Assembly: GCF_004212215.1 (NCBI RefSeq)
Contig: NZ_QVFV01000001.1
Span: forward strand, 568,814 to 632,813
Direction: 5' to 3'
Source: Leptolyngbya iicbica LK
GTDB lineage: Bacteria > Cyanobacteriota > Cyanobacteriia > Phormidesmidales > Phormidesmidaceae
DNA: 64,000 nt
A model generated the notes under the pieces. The model made no database searches. It saw nothing but the letters and a program-made list of their open reading frames with translations, and was not told where the DNA came from. Positions 25,859 to 34,300 of the stretch are shown here, in pieces (the first letter of the stretch is position 1; every line of letters begins with the position of its first letter). The translations under genes and the position numbers were made by a program.

Positions 25859-26353
25859 ATGTCAAAAGTTAAGTCAATCAGTGCGGGACTGCTGCTTTTG
25901 CTGGGATTTTGGTGTCTTGGCAGAGCCGTGGAAATGGGGCTCAACCGCAACCCCAATGTGCTCGACAAGCGCGAAACTATCGCGGCAGGCTTGCTCCTGG
26001 GCATCCCTGCGATGACGGGCGGTGGCTGGCTCTGGTGGGATGTGCGACGTCAGCAGCGCCAGCAGGCCGATCGCCGACTGCGCCAGATTTTCTTTCACCT
26101 CGTCCAGACCCGACATGGGCAAGTGACCCCGCTACAGTTGGCGATGGCCGCACAACTCGATGGCGAGGCGGCTAATGCTTACTTGCGCGATCGCAGCGTG
26201 GAATTTAACGCCACGTTTGAAGTGGATGACGTCGGCAATATCCTCTACTGCTTTCCCCTAGCGCCCCCCGCAACTCGACCTAACGCTGCGCCCTTCACCG
26301 ATATCGTGCCCTCTTCATTGCCGCCCCATTCCCCCCATAACTCGGCACAATAA
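25859..26353 (+). CDS. Small two-helix membrane protein, unknown function
   Basis: A 164-residue protein. Two hydrophobic segments (about residues 8-27 and 42-60) form a hairpin. Then comes a soluble domain, 'RRLRQIFFHLVQTRHGQVTPLQLAMAAQLDGEAANAYLRDRSVEFNATFEVDD', that looks like a small winged-helix. Membrane-anchored proteins of this design are common in cyanobacteria and uncharacterised. It follows the DUF58 gene by 88 bases and may be cotranscribed. I do not recognise a specific family. Confidence 0.65.
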   Translation: MSKVKSISAGLLLLLGFWCLGRAVEMGLNRNPNVLDKRETIAAGLLLGIPAMTGGGWLWWDVRRQQRQQADRRLRQIFFHLVQTRHGQVTPLQLAMAAQLDGEAANAYLRDRSVEFNATFEVDDVGNILYCFPLAPPATRPNAAPFTDIVPSSLPPHSPHNSAQ

Positions 26354-26396
26354 TGTGAGTATCCCACTGTGGTGACGTGACGTATCGGAGTGCTCT

Positions 26397-26864
26397 ATGA
26401 CGGCGACCCCTGACGCAAATCCGCCCCATCCCCTGCTCACAGCGGCGGCGATCGCCGCCCTGCCCGAACAGATCTTTGGGCATCCCCTCAACGAAAATGC
26501 GGTACGCCACACGCGATCGCTCGCTGGCACCACGGGCTGCTTACATTTAGGCATTTACCTGGTGCGAGTGGAACCCGGCCACCATTCCACGGAATATCAC
26601 TGCCATCGGGGCGAAGAAGAATTTCTCTACATTCTCTCGGGGCGCGGCATCGCGACGATTGATGACGAAACCTTTGAGGTGGCCGCGGGCGACTTCATGG
26701 GCTTTCGCCCCGATAGCCCCGCCCACGATATGCACAATCCCTTTGACGAAGATTTGGTCTACCTGATGGGCGGCTATGACCTCGACTACGACGTCGTGGA
26801 GTATCCCCGTCAGGGCACCCGCATGTATCGCCTGGGCGATCGCCGCACCTACGAACCGATGTAA
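26397..26864 (+). CDS. Cupin domain protein
   Basis: A 155-residue single-domain cupin. Motif 1 is visible as 'GHHSTEYHCHRGEEEFLYILSGRG', with metal-binding His and Glu residues, and motif 2 as 'GDFMGFRPDSPAHDMHNPFDED'. It probably binds a metal ion and a small ligand in the cytoplasm. The substrate is unknown. It lies 43 bases after the preceding gene. Confidence 0.85.
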   Translation: MTATPDANPPHPLLTAAAIAALPEQIFGHPLNENAVRHTRSLAGTTGCLHLGIYLVRVEPGHHSTEYHCHRGEEEFLYILSGRGIATIDDETFEVAAGDFMGFRPDSPAHDMHNPFDEDLVYLMGGYDLDYDVVEYPRQGTRMYRLGDRRTYEPM

Positions 26865-26920
26865 GCGGAGCAGGGAAGCGCCATCTTGCAGGATTGGCGA
26901 CGGCAGAAGAAGTTGGCACC

Positions 26921-26936
26921 GCCGTCTCGGCTGTTC
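26921..26936 (+). repeat. Dispersed repeat GCCGTCTCGGCTGTTC
   Basis: Identical to 50997-51012 and nearly identical to 7077-7092. It lies in the spacer between the cupin gene and the convergent mutarotase gene. Confidence 0.6.
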
Positions 26937-27086
26937 TCTGTGAGACTTTGAATTTAGGAGACCTCCGGAAACACGTATGTCCGGTCACGGTGCATGACGC
27001 TGCGCTCATGACACCCTACGCGCGGGAAATTCTTTTCCAGAGATCTCCTGACTGGGTCAGAACTCGGGTTTATATCATCCTGGTTT

Positions 27087-27989
27087 CTAAGCTGCGATCG
27101 CATAGGTTACGGCTAGGCGAAACTCGCCTTGGGCGGGCACCGTCACCACATCATCCGCCGCATTCGTCGTTTCTACACAGACGAAATGTTGGTAAGCGTC
27201 GTCAGTTAAGTCGCCCGACTTTGCCGAAACGTCGAGCCAGGGATTCCACACCACCGCAGTCTGGTTGCCTGTGGAAGTAATGCGAATTTGCCGATTTAGC
27301 GCTTTGTCCTCAATCACTAACTCCGCCGGGACGTTTTGATAAATGCGATCCACTTCTGCCGCGATCGCCAGTGGACCTGACTGGGGCTTCACCGTACCGC
27401 CATCCACCTTGTCGATGTAAGTGGTGCCATCGAGGCCAAGCACCGTGGTTTGGGTAATGTCGCCCACGGTGAAGTAAGTATGCAGCGCTTGAGTGATATC
27501 AAAGGGGCGATCGCTCAAATTCCGACTCACCAGCGCCAGTGCCAGCGTGTTGCCCACGGTAATCTCAATTTCCAGCGCAAAGGCATAGGGCCACAGCTCT
27601 CGGGTATCCTCTGCGTCGCCAAAGCCCAACACCACTTGCGTTGCGCCACTGGGCAATGCCTCCGTCCGCTTAATTTCCCAAAGCCGATTGCGAGCAAAGC
27701 CATGATTCGGGCGACCCAACCCCTGCGGATCAGGGCCAAACCAGGGCCAGCAAATCGGCGTGCCGCCTTTAATCGCTTTCCCCACCTGGTAGTAGGCGTT
27801 ATCGCTCACAAACAAGAGGTCGCGGCTAGCATTGCGAGGTTTGAACGCCAGCACCTGGCCGCCATAGAGCGAAATCAACGCCGTTGCCTGGGTATTGGCC
27901 ACCTCCAGGTAAGGCCAGCCGCCTGTGCCTTCGAGGATCTTCACCTGCCCGGCAAGGCCGTAGTCCTGATTGAGTTGCGCCAAATTCAT
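27087..27989 (-). CDS. D-hexose-6-phosphate mutarotase / aldose 1-epimerase family
   Basis: About 300 residues from the ATG at 27989 (MNLAQLNQDYGL); an in-frame ATG at 28004 adds five residues. It has the galactose-mutarotase beta-sandwich fold, seen in 'GGTPICWPWFGPDPQGLGRPNHGFARNRLWEI' with the substrate-contacting Arg and His, and in 'ALHTYFTVGDI'. 'VVWNPWLDVSAKSGDLTDDAYQHFVCVET' carries the catalytic glutamate, as in YeaD-type glucose-6-phosphate 1-epimerases. It interconverts anomers of hexose-6-phosphates in the cytoplasm. Confidence 0.9.
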   Translation of the reverse strand: MNLAQLNQDYGLAGQVKILEGTGGWPYLEVANTQATALISLYGGQVLAFKPRNASRDLLFVSDNAYYQVGKAIKGGTPICWPWFGPDPQGLGRPNHGFARNRLWEIKRTEALPSGATQVVLGFGDAEDTRELWPYAFALEIEITVGNTLALALVSRNLSDRPFDITQALHTYFTVGDITQTTVLGLDGTTYIDKVDGGTVKPQSGPLAIAAEVDRIYQNVPAELVIEDKALNRQIRITSTGNQTAVVWNPWLDVSAKSGDLTDDAYQHFVCVETTNAADDVVTVPAQGEFRLAVTYAIAA

Positions 27990-28134
27990 CACGCCCATCC
28001 TCATATCTGCCGTTCTATTAAACCGCAGCCAGATTAAGACACAACCAACCTTGTGCTACTCGCTGACAATTTCCTCTAGGTTAAAATTGGCGCATTCAGT
28101 CGCAACTCGTTGCTCTGTAAAGGAGACAACCGTC

Positions 28135-29199
28135 ATGTATCCCCCTTTTGATGCGGCTCCCACCGAAGCCCGAGTCCAACGGTTTTGGGAACTGGGCGCC
28201 AGTTTTGGGATGGAGCGCAACGCTTACCACAATTATTTGAATGAGATCGTTAGCGATCGCTACGCGCTGATCAATGGTCTCCAAATCTTGCGGGATGAGT
28301 TGCAATTCGCCGCCGCCAGTGAAACCGACGTGAAAGCCTGCGGGGCCGACATGAGTTTGCCCAGCGTGGTGACAACGCTGGCTTACACCAACTGCGGCGA
28401 TCGCGTCCATCAGGGCGAGGCGACGAAACGCTATCGCGATGTGGTGGCGGCGCGGTTTGCCACGATGTCAGAAATTGGCGAGCTCAAGCTGGAAGCCTTT
28501 TTTCCAGCGGGGGGTGGCACAGACAATGGCGCGACTTTGGCCCACGTCACCGTCGCCCACGAACTGGATGAAACTCTCAAGCGGCGGGTCTACGAGGGTA
28601 ATTCCCAGTCCATGTCGCTCGTGGCGATTGACCTGAAAACCCATGTCGGTCGCCTGCGGGAAAACGGTCAGCAGGTCTACGGCACAACCCGCGAGTCGCC
28701 CTGGCGCGAACCCCGTGCCGCCTGTGGTGCGATCGTGGGTGCCCTGACCCACTACGACCCCAACAATCTGATTCATCGTCGTATTCGCGATGACCTGCGC
28801 GAGCGCAATTTTCATTTCTTGTCGAATAATCAAATTTTGACGAAAGACGGGGTGGATATCACGATGGCGATCGCCTCCGTGTTGGTGGCGGTGCGGGGCA
28901 TTCGTGATACCGCGATGGCCGTCTCTCAGGAAATGGACGAACGGGGCCTGGCCCACCTCACCGCCAGCACCACGGTCAATCGACCGTCACGGGATGATCT
29001 CGTGATCTATCTCGCCCGTGCCACCGTTTTCAACGGCAAAATCCGCATCCAAAGTCTAGGCACTGAGGCAGATAAATACGGTGGTCGCCTGGTGGATTAT
29101 CGCGGCGAAAAGCGATTGCAGTTGTCCTACGGCGATTGGGATATGAACAACCTGCCAATCGAAGAGATTCCCTATCGGGTGCGATCGTCCGGGCTGTGA
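28135..29199 (+). CDS. Conserved protein of unknown function
   Basis: 354 residues from the ATG at 28135, with AAGGAG at 28120-28125. The frame is open upstream but overlaps the divergent gene's promoter. I do not recognise the family. The protein is soluble, with no signal peptide or membrane helix. Striking segments are 'ACGADMSLPSVVTTLAYTNCGDRVHQGEATKRYRD', 'FFPAGGGTDNGATLAHVTVAHELDET' and 'TSTTVNRPSRDDLVIYLARATVFNGKI'. Regular length and codon use indicate a real housekeeping-like gene. The long promoter spacer shared with the mutarotase gene suggests independent control. Confidence 0.7.
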   Translation: MYPPFDAAPTEARVQRFWELGASFGMERNAYHNYLNEIVSDRYALINGLQILRDELQFAAASETDVKACGADMSLPSVVTTLAYTNCGDRVHQGEATKRYRDVVAARFATMSEIGELKLEAFFPAGGGTDNGATLAHVTVAHELDETLKRRVYEGNSQSMSLVAIDLKTHVGRLRENGQQVYGTTRESPWREPRAACGAIVGALTHYDPNNLIHRRIRDDLRERNFHFLSNNQILTKDGVDITMAIASVLVAVRGIRDTAMAVSQEMDERGLAHLTASTTVNRPSRDDLVIYLARATVFNGKIRIQSLGTEADKYGGRLVDYRGEKRLQLSYGDWDMNNLPIEEIPYRVRSSGL

Positions 29200-29302
29200 T
29201 GTGGGTTTTGCCGGTTACCGGGCGTGAATATTTACCCCCCGCCTGACCAGTCCTGACTACACTAGTGGCAAAGGCGCAGACAGCGATCGCGAGCATCCAG
29301 CT

Positions 29303-29941
29303 ATGACCCTATCAACCTCACCAACTCAAACCGACACCTGGGTCAAAGCCACCTGGGATGACTTTGCGGCCCTGATGGATGACCCGCAGTACGAGGAAGG
29401 GCGCGGCTATTTTGACCACGGCTACATGAGGATTGAGATGGCGTCACTGGGTCGAGGACACGCCCGGCAGAATACTCTGATATCCCAATTGATAAGTATC
29501 TATGGCATGCTCCGAAACCTCCGCATCATTGGTTTGATGAATGGCAGCATTTATAAGCCTGGAGAGCGCGGCTGTCAGCCAGATATGGCCTTCTACATTG
29601 GGGATGATTTTCAGATTCCTCCTCAGGATAATGCGCCGATTGATGTCAATGTCTTTGGGCCACCAGCGTTAGCGATCGAGATCAGCGGCAGCACCTTTAA
29701 GGATGACTTGGGGGCAAAACGACTGCTGTATGAGCGCTTGGGCGTCGCGGAATATTGGGTGGTCAATGTAGCGGAGTACGATGTGATTGCCTTTGCCGTG
29801 GCTGACCAGCGTAGCGGCGAAGTTCAAACGTCTGAAGTTTTGCCAGGGCTAGAGATTGGCCTCGTGGAAGAGGCACTGCGGCGATCGCAAACCGCAGACG
29901 ACAGTACCCTCATGCGCTGGCTGATGGAAACCCTGCAATAA
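29303..29941 (+). CDS. Uma2 family protein (DUF820)
   Basis: A 212-residue Uma2 protein: 'ATWDDFAALMDDPQYEEGRGYFDHGYMRIEM', the middle helix with 'ARQNTLISQLISIYG', 'CQPDMAFYIGDD', the nuclease-like core 'PALAIEISGSTFKDDLGAKRLLYERLGVAEYWVVN' and a C-terminal 'VLPGLEIGLVEEAL'. The PD-(D/E)XK-like fold is inferred from the family. It stands next to a MntA/HepT pair, as the other Uma2 genes in this window stand near toxin-antitoxin genes. Confidence 0.9.
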   Translation: MTLSTSPTQTDTWVKATWDDFAALMDDPQYEEGRGYFDHGYMRIEMASLGRGHARQNTLISQLISIYGMLRNLRIIGLMNGSIYKPGERGCQPDMAFYIGDDFQIPPQDNAPIDVNVFGPPALAIEISGSTFKDDLGAKRLLYERLGVAEYWVVNVAEYDVIAFAVADQRSGEVQTSEVLPGLEIGLVEEALRRSQTADDSTLMRWLMETLQ

Positions 29942-30101
29942 TTCCGCTGCTCGTTGACACCCGGAAGGGAAACGGCGATCGCCTCCCCGCAGATTGGAAC
30001 AGTTCGCTCAGCGATTTAAGGAGGATATGATCAAATAAGACTGATATTCAGGCTCTTATCAATCAGCCATTAACTTGAAGTTCGGGGCCGGGACTAAGCT
30101 T

Positions 30102-30425
30102 ATGAAGCGATCACCCGTGATTAATCAGATTACGGAACAGCAAGCACAAATCGAGGCGCTGTGCCACCAGAACCAAGTCGCTCGTCTCGAACTCTTTGGT
30201 TCGGCCACAGATGAGCGTTTTGACCCGGCGACCAGCGACCTAGATTTTCTCGTCGAATTTGCCATTAATACACCTCAAGGTGCTGCCGATCGCTTTTTCG
30301 GCTTGAAAGCAGGACTCAGCGACTTGCTCGGTCGCACAATTGACTTGGTCGATCTCGCCACCATTGAAAATCCTTACTTTTTAGAGGCGATCGCCGCCAG
30401 CCGTCTGAAAATCTATGGAAATTGA
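30102..30425 (+). CDS. mntA: MntA-like nucleotidyltransferase antitoxin
   Basis: About 107 residues from the ATG at 30102 (MKRSPVINQ); a TTG nine codons upstream also opens the frame. The nucleotidyltransferase motif is LELFGSATDERFDPATSDLDFLVEF. It overlaps the HEPN gene by 11 bases, exactly as in the intact pair at 41.5 kb. It is expected to AMPylate and so silence its HEPN partner. No repeats were found around this pair. Confidence 0.9.
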   Translation: MKRSPVINQITEQQAQIEALCHQNQVARLELFGSATDERFDPATSDLDFLVEFAINTPQGAADRFFGLKAGLSDLLGRTIDLVDLATIENPYFLEAIAASRLKIYGN

Positions 30426-30753
30426 AGTCCGCAAATATCTATACGACATTCAGCAAGCCGGTCAGCTCATCACTGACTTTACTCAAGGGCAAACCTACGC
30501 CAGCTATCGAGCGAACCCAATGATGAAATCAGCGGTAGAGCGTCAATTTATCACGATTGGCGAAGCCCTCAACAAGGCTGTGAAACGAGACGTCAGCCTA
30601 AATGAGCAAATTTCCGATATTCGTAAAATTGTAGACTTTCGCAATATTTTGACCCACGGTTATACCAACATTGCTGATGTCGTGGTTTGGGATATTCTGC
30701 AAACCAGCCTGCCAAGACTCCTTCAAGAAGTGGAGCCGCTGCTGCATCAGTAG
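30415..30753 (+). CDS. hepT: HepT-like HEPN ribonuclease toxin
   Basis: A 112-residue HEPN protein with the active site RX4HXY as RNILTHGY and the conserved 'VERQFITIGEALNKAVKRD' helix. It is a predicted RNase regulated by the overlapping upstream MntA. This subtype (start MEIEVRKYLYDIQQAGQLI) differs from the two other HepT proteins in the window, so it is not a recent local copy. The module appears intact. Confidence 0.9.
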   Translation: MEIEVRKYLYDIQQAGQLITDFTQGQTYASYRANPMMKSAVERQFITIGEALNKAVKRDVSLNEQISDIRKIVDFRNILTHGYTNIADVVVWDILQTSLPRLLQEVEPLLHQ

Positions 30754-30970
30754 TGCTCGATGTTACAAACGTGTCTGCCCTAAATCTTTCGTGATGACTT
30801 GAAGGGCGATCGCACCGCCAATCACGCCGCCAGCACTCACGAATGGCCCTCTCGAAATCACCCCCCGTTGGATTGAAGTCCTTTCTGCGGGCACACTGTG
30901 ACTAAGGCTAGCCAGGACTATCCTCCAGCGGGTGCCGAGCTTTCGAGGTGTTCAGCAAGGAACTCAGGAG

Positions 30971-32107
30971 ATGACACAGCACTTGTCAATCAAACATGTG
31001 GGCCAATTGAAAGGGTGGCAGCATTGGCGCTATTGGCTGATGGCGTTAGGCACGACCGTCGTGCTGTTGTGGTTTGCCAACGTCGATGTGGCCCAAGCGC
31101 AAGGCACCTATCCAGCCTTTGAGCATCCCTATGTCAACGACTATGGCGAGATTTTGTCGCCAGAGCAAGAGGCCAATGTCGGTAGCCGTCTGGAACAGTT
31201 TCGGTCGGAGACGGGAGTACATGCTGTGCTGCTGACGGTCGATACCTTTGGCCGTTACGAAACCGGGGACAGCACCCTCGAAGCTTTCGCCACTAACCTT
31301 TTCAACACCTGGGGCATTGGTGACGCCACCCGCAACGACGGGATTTTGGTGTTGGTGGCACCGGGCGATCGCAAAGTGCGGATCGAAGTTGGGGCCGGGT
31401 ACGACAGTCAGGCCGACCAGACCGCCCAAACCATCATCGATAACGAAATGTTGCCCTACTTTCGCGACGGGCAAATGGCGGCGGGCGCGATCGCGGGTGT
31501 GAATGCGGTGACCCAATATTTTGCTCCTGGTGCTCCCCCGCCGTCATCGGGTGCCGCGTCTACTGCGGGTTCGGCCAGCAATTCCTCGGACAGTGGCGGC
31601 AACTTTTGGGCTGGCATCGTCGGCTTTTTGCTGATTCCCCTAACCGTGGCGGGAGGCATTGCACGGACAGTTTATGGCTGGTGGAATCGACGGCGATCGC
31701 GCCAGTGCCCCACCTGCAATACCGAGATGCGTCGCCTGTCCGAAAGCGAAGATGACCAATATCTTGATCCCGGTGAGCGGCGGGAAGAGTCCTTAAAATC
31801 GGTTGATTACGACGTTTGGCTCTGTCCGACCTGTGGCTACCACACGACGCTGTCCTACAACAGTCTGTTTTCGCGATACCAGTCTTGCCGTCAGTGTGGC
31901 CACAAAACGCTGTCAGAAAAGAGTCGCACCGTTGTGAGCCCGACTTACACCAGCACAGGCACCGCCGAAATCACCCAAGACTGTCAGCATTGCAGCTATC
32001 ACCAAGTCTTTAACCGCACCATTCCCCGCAAGCAGCGATCGAGTTCGAGTAGCAGTTCCAGCGGTGGCGGCAGTTCCTCCGGCGGCGGCGCTTCTGGCAG
32101 TTGGTAG
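30971..32107 (+). CDS. TPM domain protein with zinc ribbons and Ser/Gly-rich tail
   Basis: About 378 residues from the ATG at 30971. A signal or anchor segment (MALGTTVVLLWFANVDVAQAQG) leads into a TPM (TLP18.3/Psb32/MOLO-1) domain, recognised from 'VNDYGEILSPEQEANVGSRLEQFRSETGVHAVLLTVDT' and 'GILVLVAPGDRKVRIEVGAGYD'. A membrane helix follows (FWAGIVGFLLIPLTVAGGIAR). The C-terminal part has four CxxC pairs (CPTC, CPTC, CRQC, CQHC), suggesting two zinc ribbons, then a Ser/Gly run. TPM proteins are linked to photosystem II repair in chloroplasts; the role of this long version is unknown. Confidence 0.85.
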   Translation: MTQHLSIKHVGQLKGWQHWRYWLMALGTTVVLLWFANVDVAQAQGTYPAFEHPYVNDYGEILSPEQEANVGSRLEQFRSETGVHAVLLTVDTFGRYETGDSTLEAFATNLFNTWGIGDATRNDGILVLVAPGDRKVRIEVGAGYDSQADQTAQTIIDNEMLPYFRDGQMAAGAIAGVNAVTQYFAPGAPPPSSGAASTAGSASNSSDSGGNFWAGIVGFLLIPLTVAGGIARTVYGWWNRRRSRQCPTCNTEMRRLSESEDDQYLDPGERREESLKSVDYDVWLCPTCGYHTTLSYNSLFSRYQSCRQCGHKTLSEKSRTVVSPTYTSTGTAEITQDCQHCSYHQVFNRTIPRKQRSSSSSSSSGGGSSSGGGASGSW

Positions 32108-32143
32108 CGCCGCCCAGCAGCCCCTGACCAGCGTTGGGTGATA

Positions 32144-33034
32144 CTACCGCACCGCTGACGAAGCAGTCCCCAGCCCCGCATATAGTTGAGCGACGGCAGT
32201 AATGTTCTGGGAACCATGCCCCTGGGCGATCGCCCGTTGAAAAATCTGCTGTGTGGCGATCGCGGTCGGCAACTCAGTTTCCACCGATTGCGCCGCCGCC
32301 AGGGTATATCGCAAGTCTTTTTCGACTAAATCAATGGGGAAAAGCGGGGCATGTTTCTCTGCCACTATCAACCCACCGGCTCCTTTGGCAGCGGGGCTAA
32401 GCACGGGCGTATTGCCAAGACACGCCATCGCTTGAGCCTGGTCTAGTCCCTGTTGGGTAAGGAATGCCAGCACTTCTGCCAGAGCCGCCACCTGAATGCC
32501 GAAGAGGGCATTCACCGCTAGCTTCATCGCCATGCCTTGTCCAATCGTGCCGACGTGCTGCACTGAGCCAGATTTGGACAAAAGCGGGGTCACTTGCTGG
32601 AGAATTTGGGCATCGCCCCCGACGAGATAAATTAGCGTGCCAGCCTCAGCTTGGGGACGTGAACCGACCACCGGAGCATCTAAAAACGCAGCTCCCACTT
32701 GCTGAATGTGACTGGCCAGTTGCTTCGTCCAATCAACGGTAAGCGTGCTGGAGGTAATTGCGATCGCCCCCGGCTGCAAGCCATGGATGGCTCCAGTCTG
32801 CGGCGCTAGCCACACCTCGCGAGAGGCGTCATCATCCGTCACCATGCTGATCACGACATCGGCCTGCGCGGCGGCAGCCTTGGGCGTGGCGGCAGCGATC
32901 GCCCCTTGCTCAATGAGCAGTTGGGCCTGATCAGCCGTGCGATTGTAAACCACGAGGGGATACCCGGCTTGCAGCAGGTTTTGGGCAATGCGTGCGCCCA
33001 TTGCACCGAGTCCTAAAAAGGCGATGGTTGTCAT
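32144..33034 (-). CDS. Beta-hydroxyacid dehydrogenase family NAD(P)-dependent oxidoreductase
   Basis: About 296 residues from the ATG at 33034; a 9-codon longer start at 33061 is possible. It has the N-terminal Rossmann motif 'IAFLGLGAMGARIAQNLLQAGYPLVVYNRT' and the substrate motif 'LDAPVVGSRPQAEAGTL'. The catalytic lysine is in 'GQGMAMKLAVNALFG'. It belongs with 3-hydroxyisobutyrate dehydrogenase, tartronate semialdehyde reductase and glyoxylate/succinic semialdehyde reductases. It is divergent from a LysR regulator at 33204, which may control it. Confidence 0.9.
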   Translation of the reverse strand: MTTIAFLGLGAMGARIAQNLLQAGYPLVVYNRTADQAQLLIEQGAIAAATPKAAAAQADVVISMVTDDDASREVWLAPQTGAIHGLQPGAIAITSSTLTVDWTKQLASHIQQVGAAFLDAPVVGSRPQAEAGTLIYLVGGDAQILQQVTPLLSKSGSVQHVGTIGQGMAMKLAVNALFGIQVAALAEVLAFLTQQGLDQAQAMACLGNTPVLSPAAKGAGGLIVAEKHAPLFPIDLVEKDLRYTLAAAQSVETELPTAIATQQIFQRAIAQGHGSQNITAVAQLYAGLGTASSAVR

Positions 33035-33203
33035 GCTTACTTTCTCTATATGTTTGACCATCAGAGTTTAGTTAATGAATAAACTTCAATAAAGACTGAA
33101 AATGTCATGATACTCTTGCGTATCTTGCACGAATCAGATCTGACTGCTGTAATGAAGCAATGCTCGCCCCTGGGCTGACCACGAAAGTTTGGTCAGGATT
33201 GCG

Positions 33204-34103
33204 ATGGACATATCGACTCTGGATGTTTTTGTTGAGGTGATGCGGCAGGGCAGTTTTGCAGCAGTCGCGCGCGATCGCAACGTTGACCCTTCTTCAATCT
33301 CCCGCACGATCGCTGGCTTAGAAACCGAGTTGGGCATTCGCCTGTTTCAACGCACAACCCGGCGCTTGTCACCCACAGAAGCAGGGACCACTTACTTTGA
33401 ACGGATAGAACCGCTGCTGGCCGAAATGCAGCAGGCGATCGCGATCGCGACGGATATCTCCGGCCAACCCCAGGGTACTCTGCGGGTGACCGCCTCTGTC
33501 TCCTTTGGACAGCGATGTTTGGTGCCCTTGCTACCCGCTTTTCGGCAGCAATATCCGGACTTGGCGGTGGAACTGCTGCTGACCGATGCCGTAGTCGATC
33601 TTCTAGCTGAGCGAATTGATGTCGCCATTCGGTTGGGCATCTTGGCGGATTCTTCTCTAATTGCTCAACGGCTCATGCCCACCCATTACCGGGTCTGTGC
33701 CAGCCCGCAGTATTTAGCTGAGCACGGACAGCCTCAGCAACCTGGCGACATTGCCCAACACGAATGCTTGCGGTTTCCCCTCTCCGGCTTTCGCTCCCGC
33801 TGGCTGTTCAAGGATGCGGCAGGAAGCCTGAGTGAGATTCCGGTTCACGGAAGCGTGGTGATTTCCAATGCGTTGGCCTTGCAACAATGTGCGATCGCGG
33901 GACTCGGGTTAGCCCTACTTCCCAACTGGCTGATCGATCACGAGTTGCGCTCAGGAGACTTGGTCGATGTCTTTCCCACCCATCAAGTCACCGCCACTGA
34001 GTTCAACACCGCCGCTTGGTTAGTATTACCGTCTCGTTCCTATCAGCCCCGTAAAGTACAGGTGTTTCTCGAATTTCTCCAGCAGTCCAGGCCAAGGGCC
34101 TAA
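33204..34103 (+). CDS. LysR family transcriptional regulator
   Basis: About 299 residues from the ATG at 33204; an upstream TTG at 33189 is less likely. The N-terminal winged helix-turn-helix is clear ('LDVFVEVMRQGSFAAVARDRNVDPSSISRTIAGLETELGIRLFQRTTRRLSPTEAG'), and a periplasmic-binding-like effector domain follows. It is read away from the dehydrogenase at 32144-33034 with a 170-base shared spacer, the usual LysR target layout. The effector is unknown. Confidence 0.93.
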   Translation: MDISTLDVFVEVMRQGSFAAVARDRNVDPSSISRTIAGLETELGIRLFQRTTRRLSPTEAGTTYFERIEPLLAEMQQAIAIATDISGQPQGTLRVTASVSFGQRCLVPLLPAFRQQYPDLAVELLLTDAVVDLLAERIDVAIRLGILADSSLIAQRLMPTHYRVCASPQYLAEHGQPQQPGDIAQHECLRFPLSGFRSRWLFKDAAGSLSEIPVHGSVVISNALALQQCAIAGLGLALLPNWLIDHELRSGDLVDVFPTHQVTATEFNTAAWLVLPSRSYQPRKVQVFLEFLQQSRPRA

Positions 34104-34115
34104 CAAAAACCGTAA

Positions 34116-34170
34116 TCCCCGTTCCCCCGCTCCCTCGCCCCTCCGCTCCCTGACTCCCCCTCACCTATCC
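34116..34170. repeat. C-rich tract (G-rich on the minus strand)
   Basis: CCCCGTTCCCCCGCTCCCTCGCCCCTCCGCTCCCTGACTCCCCC. It is the reverse complement in style of the G-rich tracts elsewhere in the window. Confidence 0.5.
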
Positions 34171-34300
34171 ACGCCACACAGCAACAGCACGAGCACTTGA
34201 TTTCAGCTTCGTTACAAAAAGCCGCAACGACCCCCAAAAAGAGCGCAAAGCGGGAAAGCTATAGTGAAACCATGTGATCCCCTGAGTTGGCGCTGCGCTG

